The notes under the pieces: model-generated
Told to the model about the DNA's origin: nothing
The model's input: the letters and a program-made list of their open reading frames with translations, nothing else
Databases searched by the model: none
Shown: positions 1-5,441 of the stretch, in pieces
Position numbering within the stretch: the stretch's first letter is position 1
Layout of the letters: each line of letters starts with the position of its first letter
Made by a program: the position numbers and the translations under genes
Assembly (NCBI GenBank): GCA_025964065.1
Contig: JAOPZO010000236.1
Span: 1 to 7,029 of the forward strand
Length of the DNA: 7,029 bases
From: Solirubrobacterales bacterium
GTDB taxonomy: Bacteria > Actinomycetota > Thermoleophilia > Solirubrobacterales > Solirubrobacteraceae
Direction of reading: 5' to 3'

Positions 1-406
1 CGGCGGCCCGCTGCTTCGCGGCGCCGACGTCCTCGTGCAGGCCGGCGCGCTCGCGGCGCAGCGCGTTCAGCTCGCGGGTGAGGCCGACGATGCGGTCCGC
101 GTCCGGGACGGGATCCGGCGCGGGGAGGTCGAGCAGGAGGCCGCCGAAGGCGAGCGCGAGCGTCGCGTCGTCGAGGTCGTCGGCCGGGACCGTGAAGCTC
201 GCGCGGAGGATCCCGTCGTCCGTCGAGGCGGCCACGGGCTTGAGCTCGCGGCGCGGACCGTCCTCGAGCTCGACGAGCAGGCGCGGGGCGCTCGTGCGGA
301 CCGTCCGCCGGGCGAGCCGGCCCTCCAGCTCCACGAGGGCGACGACCTCCGTCACCGGGGTGCGCGTGAAGCGCACGAGCTCGAATGCGGCACCGCGCGG
401 GCTCAC
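1..406 (-). CDS. Hypothetical protein, N-terminal 135 residues, with start of a coiled coil (partial)
   Basis: This reading frame is open from a GTG at 406-404 to the left edge, so the C-terminus is missing. The GTG overlaps the TGA of the upstream membrane-protein gene as GTGA, and an AGGAG sequence at 422-418 (reverse strand) lies 11 nt before it; together these fix the start and suggest translational coupling. I do not recognise the family. Residues 1-100 alternate charged and aliphatic residues in a pattern that looks beta-rich, with no signal peptide or membrane segment, and end in a Pro/Asp-rich linker (PAPDPVPDAD). From about residue 105 the sequence becomes helical, with leucines spaced as in a heptad (I106, L109, L113, L116, L123) and many Arg/Glu residues, which reads as the start of a coiled coil. 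Being coupled to a membrane protein, it may work at the membrane, but this is inference. Confidence 0.7.
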   Translation of the reverse strand, partial: MSPRGAAFELVRFTRTPVTEVVALVELEGRLARRTVRTSAPRLLVELEDGPRRELKPVAASTDDGILRASFTVPADDLDDATLALAFGGLLLDLPAPDPVPDADRIVGLTRELNALRRERAGLHEDVGAAKQRAA

Positions 407-987
407 CGCGACTCGTGCTCCTGCTGGGCCGTGAAGGGGGCCGTGGCGTCCGGGTCGCCGGCGGGCTCGGGCGCGAAGCGATCCGCCACCGGCCCGTCGT
501 GGGTCGCGGTGGCGGCGACGCCGGAGCCCGTCGCGGGAGTGCCGGCGGCGGCCGTGGGGCGCTTGTCGACGGCGGCGACGCGGCGGCGCCGCTCCTTGTT
601 GCGGACGTCGACGGTCACGGCGATCTGGGCCGCGGCGAGCGCCGCCCCGGCGAGCAGCCCGAAGGCGGCGACCAGCGCGAGCCACGCGCCGACCTCGCGC
701 TCGGAGCCCTGGGCGGCGGGCGGTGCGTCGATGAGCTGCGAGACCACGACGACCACCGCGACCGCCGCGGCGCCGAGCAGCACGCGGGAGTCGAGGAGGC
801 CGAAGGCGGCGGCCACCGCGGCCAGGGCGGCCAGGAGGAGCAGGAGGTCGTGGACCTCGAAGACCTCCCACGCGGTGTACCCCGCGCGCCCGCCATCGAG
901 CCCGAACCAGTCCAGGAACAGGGAGACGACGAGCAGCAGGGCGGCCGCCGCGACGAGCAGGGCACCGGCATCGAGCTTGCGGTTCAT
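403..987 (-). CDS. Small four-helix membrane protein with disordered basic C-terminal tail
   Basis: A 194-residue integral membrane protein of unknown function. Hydrophobic segments lie at about residues 7-25, 47-65, 69-86 and 99-124. The first ends in the motif SLFLDWFG (22-29), a Leu-Asp-Trp-Phe signature that I associate with small actinobacterial membrane proteins. After TM4 comes a strongly basic stretch (RNKERRRR, 129-136), which by the positive-inside rule puts the C-terminus in the cytoplasm. A tail of about 58 residues follows, rich in Ala, Pro, Thr and Gly and probably disordered. The ATG at 987-985 is preferred, with a purine-rich GGCGGGAAA about 10 nt upstream; a GTG three codons earlier is the alternative. 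It sits downstream of the PAC2 gene across a 64-bp gap that contains a hairpin, and its stop overlaps the GTG of the next gene. No catalytic residues are recognisable. Confidence 0.85.
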   Translation of the reverse strand: MNRKLDAGALLVAAAALLLVVSLFLDWFGLDGGRAGYTAWEVFEVHDLLLLLAALAAVAAAFGLLDSRVLLGAAAVAVVVVVSQLIDAPPAAQGSEREVGAWLALVAAFGLLAGAALAAAQIAVTVDVRNKERRRRVAAVDKRPTAAAGTPATGSGVAATATHDGPVADRFAPEPAGDPDATAPFTAQQEHESR

Positions 988-1026
988 GCACGGCACTTTC
1001 CCGCCTGGTCCGGACGGGAACCGTGC

Positions 1027-1047
1027 GATCCCTCCGCCGGAGGGATC
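1027..1047 (-). terminator. Perfect 9-bp inverted repeat downstream of the PAC2 gene
   Basis: GATCCCTCC (1027-1035) and its exact complement GGAGGGATC (1039-1047) form a 9-bp stem with a GCC loop. The hairpin starts 4 nt after the TGA of the PAC2 gene on the minus strand. No U-tract follows, so this is either an intrinsic terminator of the U-poor kind proposed for high-GC actinobacteria, or a stem that stabilises or attenuates readthrough into the membrane-protein gene. Because the repeat is symmetric, a protein-binding operator is also possible. Confidence 0.55.
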
Positions 1048-1051
1048 TGGC

Positions 1052-1924
1052 TCAGCTCTCGCCGGGGCCCCGCTGGCGCAGGAAGCGCTGGAACTCCCGG
1101 GCGATCACGTCCCCGCTCGGCACGTCGGGCGCGTCCGCCGCCTCCTCCTCGAGCGCCGCGGCCTCCAGGCGCTCCACGAACGCCTGCACGTCGGGGTCCT
1201 GCGCGACCGCGGCGGAGACCTGCGTCTCGTAGCGGGCCGCGTCCGACTCGAGCTCCTGCGCGTCCACGGACACGCCGACGAGGCCCTCGAGCTTGCGTAC
1301 GAGCGCCAGCGCCGCCTTCGGGTTCGGCGCGGCGGCGACGTAGTGGGGCACGCTCGCCCACAGCGAGGCGCACGGCATCCCGGCGTCCTGGCACGCGGCG
1401 AGCACCGCGCCCGTGATGCCGGTCGGCCCCTCGTAGTTCGAGCTCTGCAGCCCGAGGCGCTCCACCGCGCCGTCGTCCGACGCGAACCCCGTGATGTGGA
1501 CCGGCCGCGTGTGCGGCACGTCGGCCAGGAGCGCGCCGAGCGTCACGACCATCTGGACGCCGAGCGCCTCGGAGAGGTCGATGATCTGCTGCATGAAGGT
1601 CCGCCAGCGCATGGAGGGCTCCGGGCCCTGCAGCAGGATGAGGTCGCGGGGGGCCCGCGGGATCCGCGCGGCGTACACCTCGACCTCGGGCCACTCGATC
1701 TCGCGTGACCTGCCCTCGACGAGGCGGATCCGCGGGCGCGTGGCCTGGAAGTCGTAGAACTCCTCCGGGTCGATCCGCGCGAAGCGCGTGGCGCCGAGGG
1801 ACGACCCGATGAACTGGAGCGCGGCGCTCGCCGCGTCGCCCGCGTCGTTCCACCCGGTGAAGGCGCACACCAGGGCGGGAGCGCGGAGGCCGTCGGGGCG
1901 GCTCTCCCAGATCAGGGGCTGCAT
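1052..1924 (-). CDS. PAC2-family protein (proteasome assembly chaperone 2-like)
   Basis: A 290-residue protein, a normal length for actinobacterial PAC2-family members (Pfam PAC2). These share a fold with eukaryotic and archaeal proteasome-assembly chaperones, but their bacterial function is unsettled. Recognisable family landmarks are the early GWNDAGDAA near residue 24, a PEEFYDFQATRP segment near 53-64, QGPEPSMRW around 99-107, LGALLADVPHTRP around 129-141, YEGPTGI around 164-170, SLWASVPHY around 188-196 and PNPKAAL just after. The C-terminus is an acidic helical region (about 225-270) ending in a conserved-looking DVIAREFQRFLRQR tail. There is no signal peptide or membrane segment, so it should be cytoplasmic. 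The start is the ATG at 1924-1922, 6 nt after a TATCGT hexamer, consistent with a leaderless mRNA. Family assignment is strong; a role in proteasome assembly is only suggested by homology. Confidence 0.9.
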   Translation of the reverse strand: MQPLIWESRPDGLRAPALVCAFTGWNDAGDAASAALQFIGSSLGATRFARIDPEEFYDFQATRPRIRLVEGRSREIEWPEVEVYAARIPRAPRDLILLQGPEPSMRWRTFMQQIIDLSEALGVQMVVTLGALLADVPHTRPVHITGFASDDGAVERLGLQSSNYEGPTGITGAVLAACQDAGMPCASLWASVPHYVAAAPNPKAALALVRKLEGLVGVSVDAQELESDAARYETQVSAAVAQDPDVQAFVERLEAAALEEEAADAPDVPSGDVIAREFQRFLRQRGPGES

Positions 1925-1930
1925 CCGGCC

Positions 1931-1936
1931 ACGATA
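1931..1936 (-). promoter_or_regulatory. Candidate -10 element of the PAC2 gene (leaderless)
   Basis: On the minus strand this reads TATCGT, a TANNNT-type -10 hexamer, followed by exactly six bases (GGCCGG) and then the ATG. Transcription starting at the usual distance would begin on or beside the start codon, and there is no room for a Shine-Dalgarno sequence. No convincing -35 hexamer is visible upstream. Confidence 0.5.
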
Positions 1937-1948
1937 CCCATGCCCCGT

Positions 1949-1958
1949 GGGTGCACCC
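1949..1958. promoter_or_regulatory. 10-bp palindrome in the divergent PAC2 / HD-protein intergenic region
   Basis: GGGTGCACCC is a perfect 10-bp palindrome near the middle of the 53-bp gap between two divergent start codons. It lies about 25 nt upstream of the PAC2 start and 20-29 nt upstream of the HD-protein starts, a placement suited to a shared operator. In sequence this GC-rich a 10-bp palindrome can arise by chance, so confidence is low. Confidence 0.25.
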
Positions 1959-1973
1959 GTCGGGCGGCCCGTG

Positions 1974-1979
1974 CATCAT
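1974..1979 (+). promoter_or_regulatory. Weak -10-like hexamer of the OB/HD gene
   Basis: CATCAT matches the pattern NANNNT and lies 7 nt before the GTG at 1987. If it is the real -10 element, the ATG at 1978 lies inside the promoter and translation would begin at GTG 1987 on a leaderless transcript. The match to TANNNT is imperfect at the first base. Confidence 0.3.
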
Positions 1980-2874
1980 GCGGGGCGTGCCCGGACCGCC
2001 CACCGCGGGGGAGACGACGGTCGCGACGCTCCGGGCCGGGGACGCGATCGACACGATCTTCGCCTGCATCCGCAAGGACCGCCTGACGACCAAGTCGGGC
2101 GCCGCCTACCTCTCGCTCGAGCTCCGCGACCGCACGGGCAGCGTCCCGGCGCGCGTGTTCAAGGACGCCGACCGCCTCGCGGGGCGCTTCGAGCGCGGCC
2201 AGCTCGTACGGGTGAAGGCGACCGTCGAACGCTTCCGCGAGGAGCTTCAGCTCGACGTCCAGAACATCGCGACCGCCCCCGCCGGCGCGGCGGACCCCAC
2301 GCGCTTCCTGCCCGTCGCCTACCGGGACCTCGACGAGCTCGACGGCTTCCTCGAGCACCTGGCCGCCGAGGTCCACGACCCGGGCTACGCCGGGCTCCTG
2401 CAGCGGCTGCTCGGCGACGAGGAGCTCCGCGCGGCGTGGCGCCTCGCGCCCTGCTCGCCGCGGGCCGGGCACCACGCGTACCTCGGCGGGCTCCTCGAGC
2501 ACACCGTCGCGGTCGGGACGCTCGCGCTCGAGACGTGCCAGCTGCACGTGAAGCTCAACTCGGACCTGCTCATCACCGCGGCGCTCGTGCACGATCTCGG
2601 CAAGACCCGCGAGTACGCCTACGGCGCCGAGATCGAGCTGACCGAGGAGGGACGCCTGCTCGGCCACGTGGAGCTCGGGCTGCGGCTGGTCGAGCGCGCC
2701 GCGGGCGGCCTCGAGGAGGGCCGGCGCCTGCAGCTCGCGCACTGCGTGCTGACCCACCACGGGGCGGACGCCGCGCCGCAGCGCCGGTTCGGCTCCCCCG
2801 AGGCCGTCGCGCTGCACCGCATCAACGCGCTCGATGCCGCCGTCAAGGGCGCGATCGAACTCGGGCTCGGGTAG
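1978..2874 (+). CDS. YhaM-like OB-fold plus HD-domain phosphohydrolase/3'-5' exonuclease
   Basis: A 298-residue two-domain protein resembling YhaM, a 3'-5' exoribonuclease/exonuclease of Gram-positive bacteria that joins a nucleic-acid-binding OB fold to a metal-dependent HD domain. The OB region spans about residues 13-100 and contains TTKSGAAYLSLELRDRTG, typical of the family. The HD domain occupies about 155-285: HHAYLGGLLEHT gives H165, H166 and H175, ALVHDLGK gives the H205-D206 metal pair, and LTHHG gives H260-H261. All expected metal-ligand motifs are present, so the enzyme should be active; it is cytoplasmic. Length is close to that of YhaM (about 310). The start is uncertain: ATG 1978 is used, but GTG 1987 fits a leaderless promoter better and GTG 1951 is also in frame. 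The response regulator follows after 13 nt, probably in the same operon. Substrate (RNA or DNA) cannot be read from sequence. Confidence 0.87.
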   Translation: MRGVPGPPTAGETTVATLRAGDAIDTIFACIRKDRLTTKSGAAYLSLELRDRTGSVPARVFKDADRLAGRFERGQLVRVKATVERFREELQLDVQNIATAPAGAADPTRFLPVAYRDLDELDGFLEHLAAEVHDPGYAGLLQRLLGDEELRAAWRLAPCSPRAGHHAYLGGLLEHTVAVGTLALETCQLHVKLNSDLLITAALVHDLGKTREYAYGAEIELTEEGRLLGHVELGLRLVERAAGGLEEGRRLQLAHCVLTHHGADAAPQRRFGSPEAVALHRINALDAAVKGAIELGLG

Positions 2875-2883
2875 CGCGACTGC

Positions 2884-2889
2884 CAGAAT
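2884..2889 (+). promoter_or_regulatory. -10-like hexamer before the response regulator
   Basis: CAGAAT fits NANNNT and lies 10 nt before the ATG at 2900. It could give the response regulator its own near-leaderless transcript, in addition to readthrough from the HD gene whose stop is 9 nt upstream. Support is weak because the first base is not T and the spacing is at the edge of the usual range. Confidence 0.25.
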
Positions 2890-3361
2890 GACGCCTGCAA
2901 TGGACGACGCGCCCGTCACCGGAGGTCCACGGCGACGGCGCTTCGGCTTCCGCCGCGCCCCCGCGGCCGGCCCGACCGACCCCCCGGTCCGCACCGGGCC
3001 GGCCACGCTGCTGCTCGTGGACGACATCGAGTCGATCCGGGTGCTGCTCCGCACGACGCTCGAGCCCGAGTTCTCCGTCGCGGGCGAGGCCGGGGACGGA
3101 CGGGAGGCGGCCACGCTCGCGGAGGCGCTCCAACCCGACATCGTCCTCCTCGACCTCAACATGCCGCGGTTCGACGGGCTCGAGGCGATCGCGCCCATCC
3201 GCCGCACCTGCCCCGCGACGCGCATCGTCGTCTTCTCCGGCCTGCCGCCCGAGCTGCTCGAGGACAAGGCCATGCAGCTCGGCGCCCACCGCTTCGTGGA
3301 CAAGGCGCGGCCGCTGGCCGAGCTCCCGGCGATCCTGCGCGAGGTCCTCGACGGGGACTAG
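2888..3361 (+). CDS. Single-domain response regulator (CheY-like receiver) with basic N-terminal extension
   Basis: The protein is 157 residues from ATG 2888, or 153 from ATG 2900. A REC domain fills about 40-155 with the complete phosphorylation site: acidic pair D45-D46, phosphoacceptor D89 in LLDLNMP, the conserved Ser at S117 (VVFSG) and K139 (VDKA). It should therefore accept phosphate from a histidine kinase or small donor. No DNA-binding or enzymatic output domain follows, so it acts by protein contact like CheY/Spo0F-type regulators, or feeds a relay. Before the REC domain is a 38-residue extension with a basic cluster (GPRRRRFGFRR) and then Pro/Ala/Gly, which looks disordered and could bind nucleic acid or membrane. 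No kinase gene is in the window. It follows the OB/HD gene by 13 nt. Its TAG stop overlaps the opposite-strand stop of the downstream gene within a CTAG. Confidence 0.88.
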   Translation: MTPAMDDAPVTGGPRRRRFGFRRAPAAGPTDPPVRTGPATLLLVDDIESIRVLLRTTLEPEFSVAGEAGDGREAATLAEALQPDIVLLDLNMPRFDGLEAIAPIRRTCPATRIVVFSGLPPELLEDKAMQLGAHRFVDKARPLAELPAILREVLDGD

Positions 3362-3720
3362 GCCGGCGCGGCCTGGGGACGCACGAGCTGCGCCGCGACC
3401 CACAGCAGCAGGGCGGCGAAGCCGACCTCGATCGCCCGCTCCGGCACGGCGTTGACGATCACGACGCCGAGCGCCGCGGCGGGGACGGCGAGGCCGCCGA
3501 CGAGGAGGCCGTCGCGGAGCCGCAGGTTGCCGTAGCGGTGCTGGCGCGCCGCGCCCACCAGCGCCACGGGGACGATCGCGAGCAGCGAGGTCGCCTGGGC
3601 GTCGAGGGGCGGGAGGTCGAGCACGAGCACGAGCGCGGGCACGAAGAGCGCGCCGCCGCCGATGCCGAGCAGGCCCGCAGCGAGGCCGGCCAGCACCCCG
3701 ATGAGCGCGGCGAGGATCAC
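3358..3720 (-). CDS. Half-length TauE/SafE-family membrane protein, second of a coupled pair
   Basis: A 120-residue membrane protein matching one repeat of the TauE/SafE (formerly DUF81) family, whose usual members are about 250 residues with two homologous halves. The glycine signature LLGIGGGALFVPAL (about residues 17-30) follows the first hydrophobic stretch. TSLLAIVPVALVGAARQHRYGNLRLRDGLLVG-type sequence follows in two pieces, then two more hydrophobic segments, giving about four membrane spans. The start is the GTG at 3720-3718, which overlaps the TGA of the preceding half as GTGA; a GGAG lies 11 nt upstream. The tight coupling and shared motifs imply that the two products assemble into one transporter. 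Family members are thought to export sulfite, sulfonates or other anions, but the substrate here cannot be told from sequence. The end is the TAG at 3360-3358. Confidence 0.85.
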   Translation of the reverse strand: MILAALIGVLAGLAAGLLGIGGGALFVPALVLVLDLPPLDAQATSLLAIVPVALVGAARQHRYGNLRLRDGLLVGGLAVPAAALGVVIVNAVPERAIEVGFAALLLWVAAQLVRPQAAPA

Positions 3721-4088
3721 GGGACGAGGAGCTCCAGGGCGCTCGCCGCGAGGAGCGCGGCGAAGAGCAGCCGCACCGTACGGGGCTCGATCCGCTGCTG
3801 CAGCCAGGTCCCGGCGAGCACTCCGCCGACCGCCGGGACGCCGACGAGGAGCCCCTCGGCGAGACGCACGTTCCCGTACGCGCCGTGGGTGAGGGTGGCC
3901 GCCGTGGCGATGACGACGATCGCCGCGAGCGAGGTCCCGGTCGCCTCCCGCTCGCCGTAGCCGAGCCACAGGACGAGCAGCGGGACCATGACGACACCGC
4001 CCCCGACGCCGAAGAGCCCGGAGAAGAGCCCGGCCGCCGTCCCGATCACGGCGAGCGCCAGGGTTCTCCGTCGGGACACGGCTGCCAT
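3717..4088 (-). CDS. Half-length TauE/SafE-family membrane protein, first of a coupled pair
   Basis: A 123-residue membrane protein with the TauE/SafE glycine signature SGLFGVGGGVVMVPLL (about residues 22-37). TSLAAIVVIATAATLTHG and YGNVRLAEGLLVG follow, lining up nearly position by position with the downstream gene (TSLLAIV, YGNLRLRDGLLVG). About four hydrophobic spans are visible. The N-terminus is basic (SRRRT), favouring a cytoplasmic N-terminus. A complete family member normally holds both halves in one chain; here the reading frame closes cleanly at TGA 3719-3717 while the next gene starts on the same bases. No second half is left in this frame. The start is taken as ATG 4088-4086; GTG 4079-4077 is the alternative and fits a leaderless promoter (TAGCAT, 7 nt before). 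The open frame continues upstream only as antisense of the phosphatase gene and is not coding. Transport role is by family; substrate unknown. Confidence 0.85.
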   Translation of the reverse strand: MAAVSRRRTLALAVIGTAAGLFSGLFGVGGGVVMVPLLVLWLGYGEREATGTSLAAIVVIATAATLTHGAYGNVRLAEGLLVGVPAVGGVLAGTWLQQRIEPRTVRLLFAALLAASALELLVP

Positions 4089-4092
4089 GCTA
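4086..4092. promoter_or_regulatory. Overlapping divergent -10-like elements between the TauE/SafE pair and the trehalose phosphatase gene
   Basis: The 7-mer CATGCTA carries a hexamer on each strand. On the minus strand TAGCAT (4092-4087) lies 7 nt before GTG 4079. On the plus strand CATGCT (4086-4091) lies 9 nt before ATG 4101. Only 12 bp separate ATG 4088 (minus) from ATG 4101 (plus), so any promoters here must overlap physically and could exclude each other. Confidence 0.4.
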
Positions 4093-4100
4093 CGGAGCAG

Positions 4101-4904
4101 ATGGCCCTGGCTCCTCCGCTCGCCGACGCGCTCGCGCCGCTGATCGCCGACCCGTCCGCCGCGGCGGTCCTGCTCGACGTCGACGGCACGCTGGCGCCCA
4201 TCGTCCGGCACGCGGACGACGCGCACGTGCCCGAGCCGACCCGGATGCCGCTCATCCGCGTCGCCAAGCGCTACGGCGTCGTGGCCTGCGTGAGCGGCCG
4301 GCGCTCCGCGGTCGCGCGCCGGATCGTGTCGCTCGGCTCGATCACCTACATCGGAAACCACGGCACGGAGGTGCTGCGCGGCGGCGCCACGGAGGCGGAG
4401 GTCGACCCCGAGGTCGCCGAGTGGGGCGAGCGCGTCCGCGCCTGGGCGCGGAAGGCGCAGACCGAGGAGCTCGACCGGCTGCGCGTGCGCGCCGAGGACA
4501 AGCAGGCCATCGCCGCCTTCCACTGGCGCGGCGCCCCCGACGAGCCCGCCGCGGAGGCGGCCGTGCAGGCGCTCGCCGCCCGCGCCGAGTCCGAGGGCTT
4601 CCACACCCACTGGGGCCGCAAGGTCCTCGAGGTCCGCCCGCCCCTCCCGATGGACAAGGGCCGCGGCGTCGAGCGGCTCCTCACGGGCGCCGGCCTCGCC
4701 GTGGCGCTCTACGCGGGCGACGACCGGACCGACCTCGACGCGTTCGCCGGCCTGCGGCGGCTCGTGGAGGCCGGGGAGCTCGGCGCCGCGGTGTGCGTCG
4801 GCGTGCGCTCCGACGAGACGCCGCCGGAGCTCGAGGCCGCCGCCGACCTCATGGTCGACGGCCCCGCGGGCGTCCGCGACCTGCTCATCGCGCTCGCCGG
4901 CTGA
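4101..4904 (+). CDS. otsB: Trehalose-6-phosphate phosphatase
   Basis: A 267-residue HAD-superfamily enzyme that removes phosphate from trehalose 6-phosphate, the last step of the OtsA/OtsB route to trehalose, in the cytoplasm. HAD motif I is LLDVDGTL, with nucleophile D26 and acid/base D28. Motif II is VSGRR with S65. The family-typical YIGNHGTE is at 83-90. The cap domain spans about 110-175 and includes EDKQAIAAFHWR (132-143), the equivalent of the usual VEDK..S...HYR, and then KVLEVRP (174-180). Motif III is MDKGRG with K186, and motif IV is YAGDDRTDLDAF with D207, D208 and D211. Everything needed for catalysis is present and the length is normal. ATG 4101 is preceded by GGAG only 3 nt away, which is too close for an ideal ribosome site, or by a -10-like element 9 nt away. 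No otsA is in the window. A membrane protein gene follows 3 nt after the stop. Confidence 0.93.
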   Translation: MALAPPLADALAPLIADPSAAAVLLDVDGTLAPIVRHADDAHVPEPTRMPLIRVAKRYGVVACVSGRRSAVARRIVSLGSITYIGNHGTEVLRGGATEAEVDPEVAEWGERVRAWARKAQTEELDRLRVRAEDKQAIAAFHWRGAPDEPAAEAAVQALAARAESEGFHTHWGRKVLEVRPPLPMDKGRGVERLLTGAGLAVALYAGDDRTDLDAFAGLRRLVEAGELGAAVCVGVRSDETPPELEAAADLMVDGPAGVRDLLIALAG

Positions 4905-4907
4905 GCG

Positions 4908-5432
4908 GTGCGCTTCGCGGACCTTCTCCGCACCACGGTCCTGCTGAGCGCCGGCTCCGCGACCGCGCTCGCCGCCGCCTGCGTCGTGGGCACCGCGAAC
5001 GACCCGGGCTCGAGCGTCGCGGTGCAGATGGCCGCGTGGTGGGTGCTCGCCGCGTGCGCCGGCGCCTGGATCGGGCGGCACACCTCGGCCTCGCCGCCCA
5101 TCGCGCGGGCGCTCGCGGACTCCCGCGTGGCGACGTCGATGCCGGAGGACCGCGTCCTCGCGACGCTCGTGAACCGGCTCTGGCCGCTGCTCGTGGCGAC
5201 CGTGCTCGCCGGGGCGCTCGCGTTCCTGGCGCCCCAGGTGCCGGGCATCGCAGCGGGCTTCGCGATCATCTGGGCGCTGTCGTGGCGCTTCCAGGACAGG
5301 GCCGTCGTCGCGATCGAGGAGCGCGACGGCGTGAGCTTCCACGTCGAGCCGACCTCCCCGTTCGCGCCGGTGAGGCTCGTGCGCACGCCGGGACTGCGGC
5401 GGGAGGTACCCGAGCTGCCGGTCGCTTCGTAG
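4908..5432 (+). CDS. Small membrane protein of unknown function downstream of otsB
   Basis: A 174-residue protein starting at GTG 4908, 3 nt after the otsB stop. It has no Shine-Dalgarno sequence, so translation is probably coupled to otsB. Hydrophobic segments lie at about residues 9-28, 40-56 and 91-109, with a shorter one at 112-125, giving three or four spans. Between the second and third spans is a loop of about 34 residues containing a MPEDR sequence. After WRFQDRAVVAIEERDG (126-141) comes a soluble tail with TSPFAPVRLVRTPGL, which looks more conserved than the spans because of its ordered mix of Pro, Phe and Arg. I do not recognise a named family. Its stop codon TAG is part of the candidate promoter of the next gene. 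The operon-like position suggests co-expression with the phosphatase but does not prove a role in trehalose metabolism. Confidence 0.78.
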   Translation: MRFADLLRTTVLLSAGSATALAAACVVGTANDPGSSVAVQMAAWWVLAACAGAWIGRHTSASPPIARALADSRVATSMPEDRVLATLVNRLWPLLVATVLAGALAFLAPQVPGIAAGFAIIWALSWRFQDRAVVAIEERDGVSFHVEPTSPFAPVRLVRTPGLRREVPELPVAS

Positions 5433-5435
5433 GTT
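5430..5435 (+). promoter_or_regulatory. Candidate -10 element overlapping the upstream stop codon (leaderless)
   Basis: TAGGTT fits TANNNT and is followed by six bases (GGGGGC) and then the GTG start of the flavin reductase-like gene. Its first three bases are the TAG stop of the preceding gene. The GGGGG run could serve as a poor ribosome site but is only one base from the GTG, too close to work, which favours a leaderless transcript. Confidence 0.45.
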
Positions 5436-5441
5436 GGGGGC

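Noticed and set aside
35..1708. A 557-residue plus-strand open frame opposite the left-hand genes
   Set aside because: It is antisense to the coiled-coil, membrane and PAC2 genes, shows low-complexity Arg/Ala/Glu composition and no motifs, and is typical of high-GC shadow frames.
1951..1977. GTG 1951 as start of the OB/HD protein
   Set aside because: It lies inside the GGGTGCACCC palindrome, has no ribosome site, and adds only nine residues outside the OB domain; ATG 1978 or GTG 1987 is more likely.
1912..3303. A 463-residue minus-strand open frame opposite the HD protein and response regulator
   Set aside because: It mirrors the two plus-strand genes that carry clear HD and receiver motifs, and it has no recognisable motif itself.
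3358..4088. The TauE/SafE pair as one gene broken by a frameshift
   Set aside because: The junction is an exact GTGA stop/start overlap, both parts keep their full motifs, and each has a sensible length. A programmed frameshift or sequencing error cannot be fully excluded, but translational coupling explains it more simply.
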